From contig NZ_LT906483.1 in the NCBI RefSeq assembly GCF_900187065.1, positions 4,774,001-4,838,000 on the forward strand: 64,000 nucleotides of DNA, in the 5' to 3' direction. Shown here in pieces: positions 32,830 to 41,400 of the stretch. How positions within the stretch are numbered: position 1 is the stretch's first letter; each line of letters starts with the position of its first letter. Source of the DNA: Mycolicibacterium thermoresistibile (GTDB lineage: Bacteria > Actinomycetota > Actinomycetes > Mycobacteriales > Mycobacteriaceae). The notes under the pieces were generated by a model. It searched no databases. It saw only the letters and a program-made list of their open reading frames with translations, and was not told where the DNA came from. The position numbers were made by a program, and so were the translations under genes.

Positions 32830-32846
32830 TTTCTGCTGTACAGAAA
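32830..32846. promoter_or_regulatory. Palindrome downstream of iclR, candidate IclR operator
   Basis: TTTCTGCTGTACAGAAA has perfect six-base arms (TTTCTG / CAGAAA). It lies five bases after the iclR stop, upstream of the 33.0-34.4 kb genes. It is similar to the site overlapping the iclR start. Confidence 0.5.
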
Positions 32847-32910
32847 TAGCTACCGGGCGGATGGTGGCCGACCCTAGCTTCGAGGGAGGGCCGTGCCCCG
32901 GGTCCGCCGA

Positions 32911-32925
32911 CCGGCGTGACGCCGG
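32911..32925. terminator. GC-rich perfect hairpin 3' of iclR
   Basis: CCGGCGTGACGCCGG is a perfect inverted repeat around one base, 86 bases after the iclR stop. There is no U-run, as is common for mycobacterial terminators, so it could equally be a protein-binding site. Nearby CCACATCGAC occurs twice in direct repeat (about 32939-32959). Confidence 0.3.
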
Positions 32926-33034
32926 AGTCGCGACCGATCCACATCGACTCCACATCGACCGGGTTCTGTCCGGTCCGGGGCGGTGGCGACCGGGCGGCCC
33001 ACCCCGAAGCAGCTTTCGTGAAGGAGCTTTCGTC

Positions 33035-33100
33035 ATGTCTGCCCACGTCGCCGGCGATCGGCGCGGGTCGAACACGGTCCGGTCGATGAGGACACCGTGA
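33035..33100 (+). CDS. Possible 21-codon leader peptide coupled to the Rv1733c-like gene
   Basis: An ATG preceded by AAGGAGCTTTCGTC opens a 21-codon frame (MSAHVAGDRRGSNTVRSMRT..). It ends with TGA overlapping the GTG of the next gene (GTGA at 33097-33100). The strong Shine-Dalgarno and exact overlap suggest translational coupling. AGCTTTCGT is directly repeated at 33012 and 33026. Confidence 0.4.
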   Translation: MSAHVAGDRRGSNTVRSMRTP

Positions 33101-33435
33101 CCGGTTTCGTCATCAGGCCGCCCCGGCCGCCGGTGCTGACCCGGCTGTACGGCCGGAACCCGTTGTTGCGTCCGATCGATCGGGTCGAGGCGACGATCAT
33201 GACGCTGACCGTCGTGCTGTCGGTCATCGGGCTGCCGTTCGCCCTCGCCGTCACCTCGGAGCAGGTCCGCGCCGACACCGCACCGGCTGCGGCGGCCGTC
33301 GCCGCGGCGGTCATGGCGGGCGTCGCCGTCACCGCCGCCGCGATGTGCGGGGTGACCCGGGTGGTGTGTGACCGGATCCGCACCGCCCGCTGGGAGCACG
33401 GGCTCGACAGCCTGGAGGACGCCGTCTGGCCATGA
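33097..33435 (+). CDS. Rv1733c-family membrane protein, shortened
   Basis: A 112-residue protein with two membrane segments (TLTVVLSVIGLPFALAV and a C-terminal AAVAAAVMAGVAVTAAAMCG). The flanking motifs GRNPLLRPIDRVEA and RTARWEHGLDSLED match the family to which M. tuberculosis Rv1733c belongs. Rv1733c is about 210 residues with a ~100-residue extracytoplasmic loop; here that loop is nearly absent. The GTG start overlaps the stop of a 21-codon leader frame. Its role is unknown. Confidence 0.75.
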   Translation: MTGFVIRPPRPPVLTRLYGRNPLLRPIDRVEATIMTLTVVLSVIGLPFALAVTSEQVRADTAPAAAAVAAAVMAGVAVTAAAMCGVTRVVCDRIRTARWEHGLDSLEDAVWP

Positions 33436-33442
33436 TGGGGTC

Positions 33443-34360
33443 ATGGCCGAGGTGACAGTCGACCCCGCGGTGACATTCGACAGTTCCGGTTGCCGGCTCG
33501 CGGGAACCCTGGTGAGCCCCGCCGGGCCGCGCGCCGCCGCACTGCTGCTGTCCGGCTCGGGCCGGGTGGACCGCGACTCCGACACCCGCGGGTTGCGGCT
33601 CGGGGTGACCCGGATCCTCGCCGACGAGTTGGCCCGCGCCCGGGTGGCGACGTTGCGGTACGACAAACGCGGCGTCGGGGCCAGCGGTGGCGACTACCTG
33701 CGCGCCGGATTCCACGAGCAGCTCGCCGATGCTCGCGCCGCGCTGCGCCGGCTCACCGAGCGGATGCCGGGGTTGCCGGTTCTGGTCGTCGGCCACAGTG
33801 AAGGTGGTCTGCACGCCATCGAGTTGGCCGCCGACTCCGCTGTGGCCGCGGCGGTGCTGCTGGGCACCCCGGCCCGACCGGGAGCCGAGGTGTTGCGGTG
33901 GCAGGCCGAACAGATCCTCGACACCATGCCCCGGTGGGCGCGCGCACTGCTGCGGGCGGTTCGGCTGGATCCGCTCGAGACCCAGCGAAGGCGGCTGGCC
34001 CGCATCGCCGCGTCGTCCCGGGATGTGATGCGGATCCAGGGGGTGCGCGTCAACGCCCGCTGGCTGCGTGAGCTCATCGCCCACGATCCGAGGCCGGCGC
34101 TGCGCCGGATCACCGTGCCGGTGCTGGCGATCACCGGTGCGCACGACGTGCAGGTGCCACCGGCCGACATCGACATGATGCGGGAGCTGATCCCGGGCCC
34201 GTTCGAGGGCCATGTCGTCGCCGGCGTCAACCACCTGTTGCGGCCGGATCCGCACCGCCGCGGACCTCGCGGCTACCGGCGGTCCGCCCGGGATCCGCTC
34301 GCCCCGGCGGTACTCGAGTTGATCACCGACTGGGTGTCCCGCACCGTGCCGGTGCCGTGA
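33443..34360 (+). CDS. Alpha/beta hydrolase (esterase/dienelactone hydrolase-like)
   Basis: A 305-residue serine hydrolase. It has ALLLSGSGRVDRDSDTRG, YDKRGVGASGGDY, the nucleophile elbow GHSEGG, a late acid region (VLAITGAHDVQVPPAD) and the catalytic-type His in GVNHLLR. It has no signal peptide. It starts seven bases after the stop of the small membrane protein, so co-transcription is likely. The substrate is not known. Confidence 0.9.
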   Translation: MAEVTVDPAVTFDSSGCRLAGTLVSPAGPRAAALLLSGSGRVDRDSDTRGLRLGVTRILADELARARVATLRYDKRGVGASGGDYLRAGFHEQLADARAALRRLTERMPGLPVLVVGHSEGGLHAIELAADSAVAAAVLLGTPARPGAEVLRWQAEQILDTMPRWARALLRAVRLDPLETQRRRLARIAASSRDVMRIQGVRVNARWLRELIAHDPRPALRRITVPVLAITGAHDVQVPPADIDMMRELIPGPFEGHVVAGVNHLLRPDPHRRGPRGYRRSARDPLAPAVLELITDWVSRTVPVP

Positions 34361-34373
34361 CCGGCGCCGGCCG

Positions 34374-35516
34374 CTAGATCCGCCGGCGGAGCGTCGCCGC
34401 CCGCAGCGTCAGATGGTTGCGTTCGGCCAGGTTGTCGGCCTTCGCGGCGGCTTCGGCGTAAAGGTCTGCCGCAGTGGCGATGTCACCGGCCTGTTCGTGC
34501 AGGTAGGCCGCCGCGGCGGTGTGCCGGGGCAACTCGGGGTCCAGTTCGGCCAGCGCCGCCAGACCCGCCCGTGGTCCGGCGGCGGCGCCGACCGCCACCG
34601 CACGGTTGAGCCGCACCACCGGGCTGCCGGTGAGCGCCACGAGCTCGTCGTACCACTCGACGATCTGCACCCAGTCGGTGTCCTCCACCCGCTGCGCATC
34701 GGCATGCAGCGCGGCGATCGCGGCCTGGGCCTGATACTCGCCCAGCCGGTCACGGGCCAGCGCGGCCTGCAGGATGCCCACCCCCTCGGCGATCAGATCC
34801 CGCCGCCACACCGATCGGTCCTGCTCGGCCAGCGGCACCAGGCTGCCGTCCGCGCGGGTGCGGGCGGGCCGGCGGGCGTGGTGCAGCAGGAACAGCGCGA
34901 GCAGCCCGGCCACCTCCGGATCGTCGGTGACCGCGACGAGCCGGCGGGCCAACCGGATCGCCTCCTCGGCGAGGTCGACCTCGCCGGTGTAACCCTCGTT
35001 GAAGACGAGATAGAGCACGCGCAGCACGGTGCGCAGATCACCGGGCCGACCCGGTTGCACGTCGGCAATGGTGTGTTTGGCGCGGCTGATCCGTTGCGCC
35101 ATCGTGGATTCCGGCACCAGATAGGCCTGCGCGATCTGCCGGGTGGTCAGCCCGCCGACGGCGCGCAACGTCAGCGCGACGGCCGACGCCGGGCTCAGGC
35201 GCGGATGCGCGCAGAGAAAGTACAGCGCCAGGGTGTCATCGACGGCGGGGACGGGTCCGGGCGGCGGTCGTGTCGCGATGAGTTCCTCGCGGCGGCGACG
35301 GGCGGCGTCCGACCGGGTGGCGTCCACGAAGCAGCGCCAAGCGGTGGTGATCAGCCAGCCCTTCGGATCCCGCGGCGGCTTCCCGGCCCAGGTGGTGAGC
35401 GCTCTGACCAGAGCCTCCTGGACGGCGTCCTCGGCGGAGGCGAAGTCGGCGCCGCGGCGGACGAGGGTGCCCAGCACGCCGGGGATCAGCTCGCGCAGCC
35501 GGCGCCCGTCGATCAC
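34374..35516 (-). CDS. ECF42-type RNA polymerase sigma factor with C-terminal TPR-like domain
   Basis: A 380-residue ECF sigma factor. Sigma region 2 is SAEDAVQEALVRALTTWAG, leading to GWLITTAWRCFVDATR. Region 4 is LTLRAVGGLTTRQIAQAYLV. A ~200-residue helical extension follows (YLVFNEGYTGEVDLAEEAIR, RLNRAVAV, YLHEQAGDIATAADLYAEAA). The ECF42 group carries such an extension and is encoded next to DGPF/YCII proteins, exactly as here: the GTG at 35516 overlaps the stop of the DGPF gene (GTGA). No anti-sigma gene is present; the extension is thought to replace it. Confidence 0.88.
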   Translation of the reverse strand: MIDGRRLRELIPGVLGTLVRRGADFASAEDAVQEALVRALTTWAGKPPRDPKGWLITTAWRCFVDATRSDAARRRREELIATRPPPGPVPAVDDTLALYFLCAHPRLSPASAVALTLRAVGGLTTRQIAQAYLVPESTMAQRISRAKHTIADVQPGRPGDLRTVLRVLYLVFNEGYTGEVDLAEEAIRLARRLVAVTDDPEVAGLLALFLLHHARRPARTRADGSLVPLAEQDRSVWRRDLIAEGVGILQAALARDRLGEYQAQAAIAALHADAQRVEDTDWVQIVEWYDELVALTGSPVVRLNRAVAVGAAAGPRAGLAALAELDPELPRHTAAAAYLHEQAGDIATAADLYAEAAAKADNLAERNHLTLRAATLRRRI

Positions 35517-35923
35517 TGGTCGACGATGGTCGGCGCGGTGGTCAGGAACGGCCGCAGTTCGAGCCATTCATGGATCGGTCTGCCGCCGGCGCCGGGGGCC
35601 GCGGAGAGCTCACCGGCGAGTTCGACGGCGCGTTCGTAGGAGTCGACGTCGATGATCATGAACCCGGCGATGAGGTCCTTGGTCTCGGCGAACGGTCCGT
35701 CGGTCACCGGCGGCCGGCCGTCGCCGTCGTGGCGGACCCAGGCGCCTTCGGGCGCCAGCGCGCTCTCGCCGACGAACTCGCCGGTCTCCTTGAGCCGGTC
35801 GGCGAAGTCGGCCATGTACTTGATGTGCGCCTCGATCTCGGCTGGTGTCCACCGGTCCATCGGCGCGTCGTTGACGGCCGCCGGCGCCCCGCGGTAGTGC
35901 TTGAGCAGCAGGTACTTCGCCAT
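35513..35923 (-). CDS. YCII-related (DGPF) protein, partner of the ECF42 sigma factor
   Basis: A 136-residue ferredoxin-like YCII-fold protein with the hallmark TDGPFAETKD, an N-terminal KYLLLKHYRG and a C-terminal EWLELRPFL. DGPF proteins are encoded in operons with ECF42 sigma factors and are often their main targets; their biochemical role is unknown. The ATG at 35923 follows GAAGGGAGAATCCG. The gene is first in the leftward two-gene operon. Confidence 0.9.
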   Translation of the reverse strand: MAKYLLLKHYRGAPAAVNDAPMDRWTPAEIEAHIKYMADFADRLKETGEFVGESALAPEGAWVRHDGDGRPPVTDGPFAETKDLIAGFMIIDVDSYERAVELAGELSAAPGAGGRPIHEWLELRPFLTTAPTIVDQ

Positions 35924-36053
35924 CGGATTCTCCCTTCGGTGTGGCGACCCGATCGGTCGCTCATCCATGGGACGGAGCCGTCACGCCGTTCTCGACATCC
36001 TCGACCGTGACCGCAGGCGCCCGCAACCGCTTGCGATTGCTTACGGTCTAACG

Positions 36054-37523
36054 GTGAATTTCGACGAGTACCGCAGCCACGACGCGACCGGCCTGGCCAC
36101 ACTCATCGCCGACAAAGAGGTGACGCCTGAGGAGTTGCTCACCCTGGCCCGGGACCGGGCGGCCGCGGTGAACCCGCGGATCAACGCGATCGTGCGGGAG
36201 GTGCCCCCGGCGTTGCCCACCGAGCTGTCCGGTCCGTTCGCCGGGGTGCCGTTCCTGATCAAGGATCTGTCGCAGGACTACGCCGGTCTTCCCACGTCGG
36301 CCGGCTCGCGGGCGCTGATGTCGACGCCCGCCACCGAACATGCCGGCGTGGTGCGGCGCTGGCTGGACGCCGGTCTGGTGATCTTCGGCAAGACCAACAC
36401 CCCCGAGTTCGGGGCGAAGGGCATCACCGAACCGGAGGTCTGGGGCCCGACCCGCAATCCGTGGAATCTGCGGCACAGTCCGGGCGGGTCCTCCGGCGGG
36501 TCGGCGGCCGCCGTCGCGGCGGGCATCGTGCCGTGCGCCGGGGCGAGTGACGGCGGCGGCTCGATCCGCATTCCGGCGGCGTGCTGCGGGCTGGTCGGGT
36601 TGAAGCCCGGGCGGGGACTCGTCCCCACCGGACCGGCGGTGGGTGAGTCCATGCACGGCGCGGCCGTGGAGGGGGTGGTGTCCCGGTCGGTGCGGGACAC
36701 GGCGGCGATGCTCGATGTGCTGGCCGGCGGGGAGCCGTGGGGCCCCTATGCGCCGGCCGTCCCGCCGTCGTCGTTCGCCTCGTGTGTGGGCGCGGATCCG
36801 GGCCGGCTGCGGATCGGGGTGCGGGTGCCGACGGCGATCAACCCACAGCCCCACCCGGACGCGTTCGCCGCGGTAGAGGCCACCGTGCGCACGTTGACCG
36901 AATTGGGCCATCAGGTCGAGGAACTGCCGCAGGCCCCGTTCGACGACGCGGCGCTGGCCCGCGATTTCCTGCTGACATGGTTCGTCTACACCGCGTGGGA
37001 GCTCGCCGACACCAAGCGCCGGACCGGCGCCGGGGACGATGCGTTCGAACGGGACACCCTGATCCTGGCCGCACTCGGCCGGGCTACCGGCAGCGTCGAC
37101 TATCTCGACGCCGTGCATCGCCGGCATGCCCACACCCGCCGGCTCACCGAATTCTTCGAGACCCACGATCTGCTGCTCACCCCGACGCTGGCCACTCCCC
37201 CGCCGCGGATCGGGCAGTTCGACCTCCCGGCGGCGCTGGAACGCGCATCGGACGTGCTGATCAAGACCCGCACCGCCGGGTTGCTGCGATTCACCAAGTT
37301 CGTCGACGACGCGGTGGAGCAGAACCTGGCCTGGGTGCCCTACACCCAGTTGGCGAATCTGACCGGGCGGCCGGCGATCTCGCTGCCGCTGCACTGGACC
37401 GCCGACGGGTTGCCGCTCGGTGTGCAATTCGTCGCACCGCTGGCCGGTGAGCAGACGTTGATCCGGTTGGCCGCCCAGCTCGAAGAGGCGATGCCGTGGG
37501 CCGACCGGGTGCCGCCGCTCTGA
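36054..37523 (+). CDS. Amidase (amidase signature family)
   Basis: A 489-residue amidase with the Ser-cisSer-Lys triad. The Lys is in GVPFLIKDL (~residue 70), the Ser/Gly-rich signature is SPGGSSGGSAAAVAAG, and the nucleophile region is ASDGGGSIRIPAACCGLVGL. The C-terminus (PYTQLANLTGRPAISLPL and LPLGVQFVAPLAGEQTLIRL) is complete. The GTG at 36054 (NFDEYRSHDATGLA) is chosen by family N-terminus. It hydrolyses an amide in the cytoplasm; the substrate is unknown. It converges with gap. Confidence 0.9.
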   Translation: MNFDEYRSHDATGLATLIADKEVTPEELLTLARDRAAAVNPRINAIVREVPPALPTELSGPFAGVPFLIKDLSQDYAGLPTSAGSRALMSTPATEHAGVVRRWLDAGLVIFGKTNTPEFGAKGITEPEVWGPTRNPWNLRHSPGGSSGGSAAAVAAGIVPCAGASDGGGSIRIPAACCGLVGLKPGRGLVPTGPAVGESMHGAAVEGVVSRSVRDTAAMLDVLAGGEPWGPYAPAVPPSSFASCVGADPGRLRIGVRVPTAINPQPHPDAFAAVEATVRTLTELGHQVEELPQAPFDDAALARDFLLTWFVYTAWELADTKRRTGAGDDAFERDTLILAALGRATGSVDYLDAVHRRHAHTRRLTEFFETHDLLLTPTLATPPPRIGQFDLPAALERASDVLIKTRTAGLLRFTKFVDDAVEQNLAWVPYTQLANLTGRPAISLPLHWTADGLPLGVQFVAPLAGEQTLIRLAAQLEEAMPWADRVPPL

Positions 37524-37530
37524 GCGGGTC

Positions 37531-38373
37531 TCAGAGCAGCCCGGAGGCGGTCACCACCTGCCACGTCCCGACGACCGCGAACAGGATCAACAACACCTGA
37601 CTGCGGTGGTCGCGCGCCCAGTTGTGGATCGGCTGCAGGATCGCCTCGGTGCGGCTGGGCACGAACACGTAGCCCAGCAGCGCGATCTCGAACACCGCCA
37701 GCATCACGATGATGAAGACCAGCACCGCCGCCACCTGGGTGCCGATCGGCGCACCGGACGCCACGATGATGGTGTTCACCAACAGCACCAGCGGGGGCGG
37801 CGGCACATAGGCCAGACCGAACACCATCGACACCCACACGGCGCCGTTCTCCCATGCCTGCCGGGCCCGGCCGACCAGCCGCCCGACGGCCGCCTTGGCA
37901 TTCCGGTACCCGCCGCGCAGGCCGCCCGGCGCGGGTTGGTCGGCCCCGGCGCCGGCGCCCGCGGTGTCGTTCCCGGCGGCGGCGCCCGGGGCGTCGGGGT
38001 CGAGCACCAGCGTCGAACCGGCACCACCGGCGACGGCCGGCGCCGGTTCGGGCACCCGCCGCCGGCGCAGCAACCGCACCCCGATCCAGGTGGCGACCAG
38101 CAGGCAGAACACGCCGGTGCCCAACTGCAGTGGTTGGATCCCGGTCTGTTCGGACGGGGTCGCCAGATCCCGGGCCACCGCCTCGAAGGACGGCACCAGG
38201 TGCAGCAGCATCAGCGGCACCAGCCAGACCGGGATGTTGACGATCAGGCAGCCGATCCAGAACGCGACCAGGTTCGGTATCGGCCGGGGCCGCGAGATCA
38301 TCAGCAGGATCAACGCGAGCAGCATCGGGTTGAGCGACACGAACAGTGCCAGCCCGACAACGTCACTCCACAT
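37531..38373 (-). CDS. gap: GPL addressing protein Gap (Sap-like, SfLAP family)
   Basis: A 280-residue integral membrane protein. It has an N-terminal pair of helices (VVGLALFVSLNPMLLALILL and LVAFWIGCLIVNIPVWLVPL), a further helix ending in GVRLLRRRRV, a ~60-residue Pro/Ala/Gly cytosolic linker, and three C-terminal helices. Gap is required for GPL transfer across the membrane in M. smegmatis. The gene follows mps2 by 97 bases, its conserved place. ATG 38373 is used; a GTG two codons upstream is possible. Confidence 0.88.
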   Translation of the reverse strand: MWSDVVGLALFVSLNPMLLALILLMISRPRPIPNLVAFWIGCLIVNIPVWLVPLMLLHLVPSFEAVARDLATPSEQTGIQPLQLGTGVFCLLVATWIGVRLLRRRRVPEPAPAVAGGAGSTLVLDPDAPGAAAGNDTAGAGAGADQPAPGGLRGGYRNAKAAVGRLVGRARQAWENGAVWVSMVFGLAYVPPPPLVLLVNTIIVASGAPIGTQVAAVLVFIIVMLAVFEIALLGYVFVPSRTEAILQPIHNWARDHRSQVLLILFAVVGTWQVVTASGLL

Positions 38374-38470
38374 GGTCACTCCACATGACCGATCCCTGTT
38401 CGTCGCGATCCCACGTGATTCCTCGTGTTCCGTCGTGTCACAAGCGCTCTGCCGCCACCGGGTCGTCGTC

Positions 38471-41400
38471 CTACAGCAGCCCGAGCTGTCGCAGATCGGT
38501 GACGTACCGGACGATCACCTCCGGTGTGACATGTGGAATGCCCTGCCCGCCGTTGATGCCGGCCCTCTTCACGGCGGCCTCGAACCGGTCGGCCGGGGCG
38601 TCGGAGCCGTGCCGCGGCTCCGGGGGCTGCGGTTCGCCTCCCTGTTGGCGCAGCAGGGTCAGCATCTGCAGCACCGAATGCTGGCGTTGCCGCTCCGGAA
38701 GGGCGTGCAGGCCGGCCTCGAACCGCCGCAGCCATTCGCCGAAATCGTCGATCCGCTCGATCGGGTGGCCCGCCTCGATGAGCCAGTCCACGTACTCGTC
38801 GATCCCGATGCCGTCGTCGTGCGGGTTCATCACGTGATAGGTCCGGAAGTCGCCGGCCGGCGATCCGGTCGCCGTCCGGGCGATCTGCCATCCGAGCGTG
38901 GCGACCGCCTCGGCGACGAAATCGACCGGGAGCCCGTCGAAATGGGCCCGCTGCCGGCTGCCGTCGTCGCCGAGCCGGTAGAACGACTTGGGCGCCACCC
39001 CGGTGGCGACGATGCTCAGCACCATCCGGCTGACGGTGTCGGTCACGTTGAGCTGGCCCGCATAGGTGGGATCGACCAGGATCATCCCGGACCGGAACAC
39101 CGCCACCGGCAGCCCGCACAGATCGTGGGCCTCCCGGAGCAGCACCTCACCGGCCCACTTGCTGTTGCCGTAGCCGTTGGCGTAACTGGCGTCGACCGTG
39201 CGGGTGGGGCTGATCGTGCGGATGTCGGCGTCCTCGGTGAACAGGTCCGGTTCGATCTGCCGGCCGATATCGGAGGTCGACACGAAGTTGTACGGCTTGA
39301 GTTTGGCGGTCAACGCGAACCGGATCAACTCGGCGGTACCGACAACGTTGGGGCCGAACAGTTCCCGATACGGCAGCACACTGTTGACGAAGGCCGCGGA
39401 GTCGACGATCAAATCGACCCGTTCGGCCAGTCGCCGCCAGGTCTGCACGTCCAGACCGAGGTTGGGCTGCCCCTTGTCGCCGGCGATCACCTGCAGCCGC
39501 TCGGCGGCCAGCTCGCGGAAGTGCCGCCGCAGCGCCGGGTCGGTGTCGAAGACCGCCTCGAGCCGCTGCCGCGCATCGGCATCGGATCTCCCCCGCACCA
39601 GGCAGATCACGGTGTCGTCCACCCGGCGCAGTCTGCGCAGCCATTCCAGCAGCAGGTAGCGGCCGAGGAACCCGGTGGCCCCGGTGAGCAGCACGGTCTG
39701 CACCTGCCCGGTCGGGCGGGGCAGGTCCGCCGCGGTCCGCAGGGTGGCGGCGTCGATGAACCTGTCCAGGGTGAGGTCTGCGGCCCTGACCTCGGTCGCG
39801 GTGGCACCGTGCACGGATTCGTAGGTGACCGCGCCGAGATCCGCGCCCTGCGGTGCGGTGTCGGCCCCGCCCTCCAGCTGTCTGCTCAGTCGGCGGACCG
39901 TCGGCGCCTCGAACAGGGTGCGCACCGCGACATCGGTGTCCAGCGCGGTGTTGATCGCCGCGACGGCCCGCATCGCGGAGATCGAGTCGCCGCCGAGGTC
40001 GAAGAACGAGTCATCGACGCCGACCCGTTCCAGCCCGAGCACGTGCGCGAAGATCTCGGTGAGGGTCTTCTCGACCGCCGTCTCCGGCGCCCGGTACCGG
40101 TCCGCCCGCTGATACTCCGGCGCCGGCAGAGCGCGCCGGTCGAGTTTGCCGTTGACCGTCAACGGGATCCGGTCCAGCACCACCACCGCGGCCGGAACCA
40201 TGTAGGCGGGCAACCGGTCGGCGAGCCGGGCGCGGGCCTGATCCGGGTCGGCGGTGCCGGTGATGTAGCCGACCAGCCGTTTGTCCCCCGGCCGGTCCTC
40301 ACGGGCGATCACCGCGGCCTGCTGCACACCGTCCAGATCGGCCAGCGCAGCCTGGATCTCACCGAGTTCGATGCGGTAGCCGCGGATCTTGACCTGCTCG
40401 TCGGCGCGGCCCAGATACTGCAGCTGCCCGTCGGCGCCCCAGCGCACCAGATCCCCGGTGCGGTACATCCGGCTGCCCGGCGGCCCGAACGGACACGCCA
40501 CGAACCGGGTCCCGGTCAGCTCGGCGCGCCCGATGTACCCGACGCCGATGCCGTGGCCGGCCAGGTACAGCTCGCCGACGACACCGGGCGGGACCGGCCG
40601 GAGCCATTCGTCGAGGACGAACGCCGCACCGGTGGGTACCGGTGTGCCGATCGGGGCGACCGCCGCCCCGGCGGTCAGGGGTGCGCTGATGGCGGCGTAG
40701 ATGGTGGCCTCGGTGGGCCCGTAGGCGTTGATCATCACCCGCCCGGGCGCCCACCGGTCCACCAGGTCGGTCGGGCAGGCCTCACCGGCGACGACCAGTG
40801 CGGTCGAGTCCAGTCCCCGCTGGGACAGCATGCCCGCCGCGGACGGGGTCTGATACACCACGTCGACGTGTTCGGCCACCAGCAGGTCGTGCAGGTCGTC
40901 GGGGGATCCGGTGATCGATTCCGGCACGATCACCAGTCGGCCGCCGTGCAGCAGGGCGCCCCAGATCTCCCAGACCGAGACGTCGAACACCAGCGAATGC
41001 CATTGTGACCACACCTTTCCCGGCCCAGCGGGTAGATCGGCGGGCAGGGTGTGCAGCACCCGGGTGACGTTGGCGTGGGTGATCGCCACGCCCTTGGGCA
41101 CCCCGGTGGTGCCGGAGGTGTAGATCAGGTAGGCGATGTCGTCGGGCGCCGGAGGCAGCAGGGTGCTGCTGGGATACATCGGCGGCGCCGGATCGTCGAC
41201 CTCGATGATCGGCACCCCGGTTCCGTTGAACCGGGTCCCGAGTTCCACGGTGGTGAGGGCGACGATCGGTTCGGCGTCCGACAGCATGAATTCCAGCCGG
41301 GCGGCCGGCACCGCCGGGTCGATCGGCAGGTAGGCCGCGCCGGTCTTGAGCACGGCCAGGATCGCCACGATCGCGTCGGCGGACCGCGGCATCAACAGTG

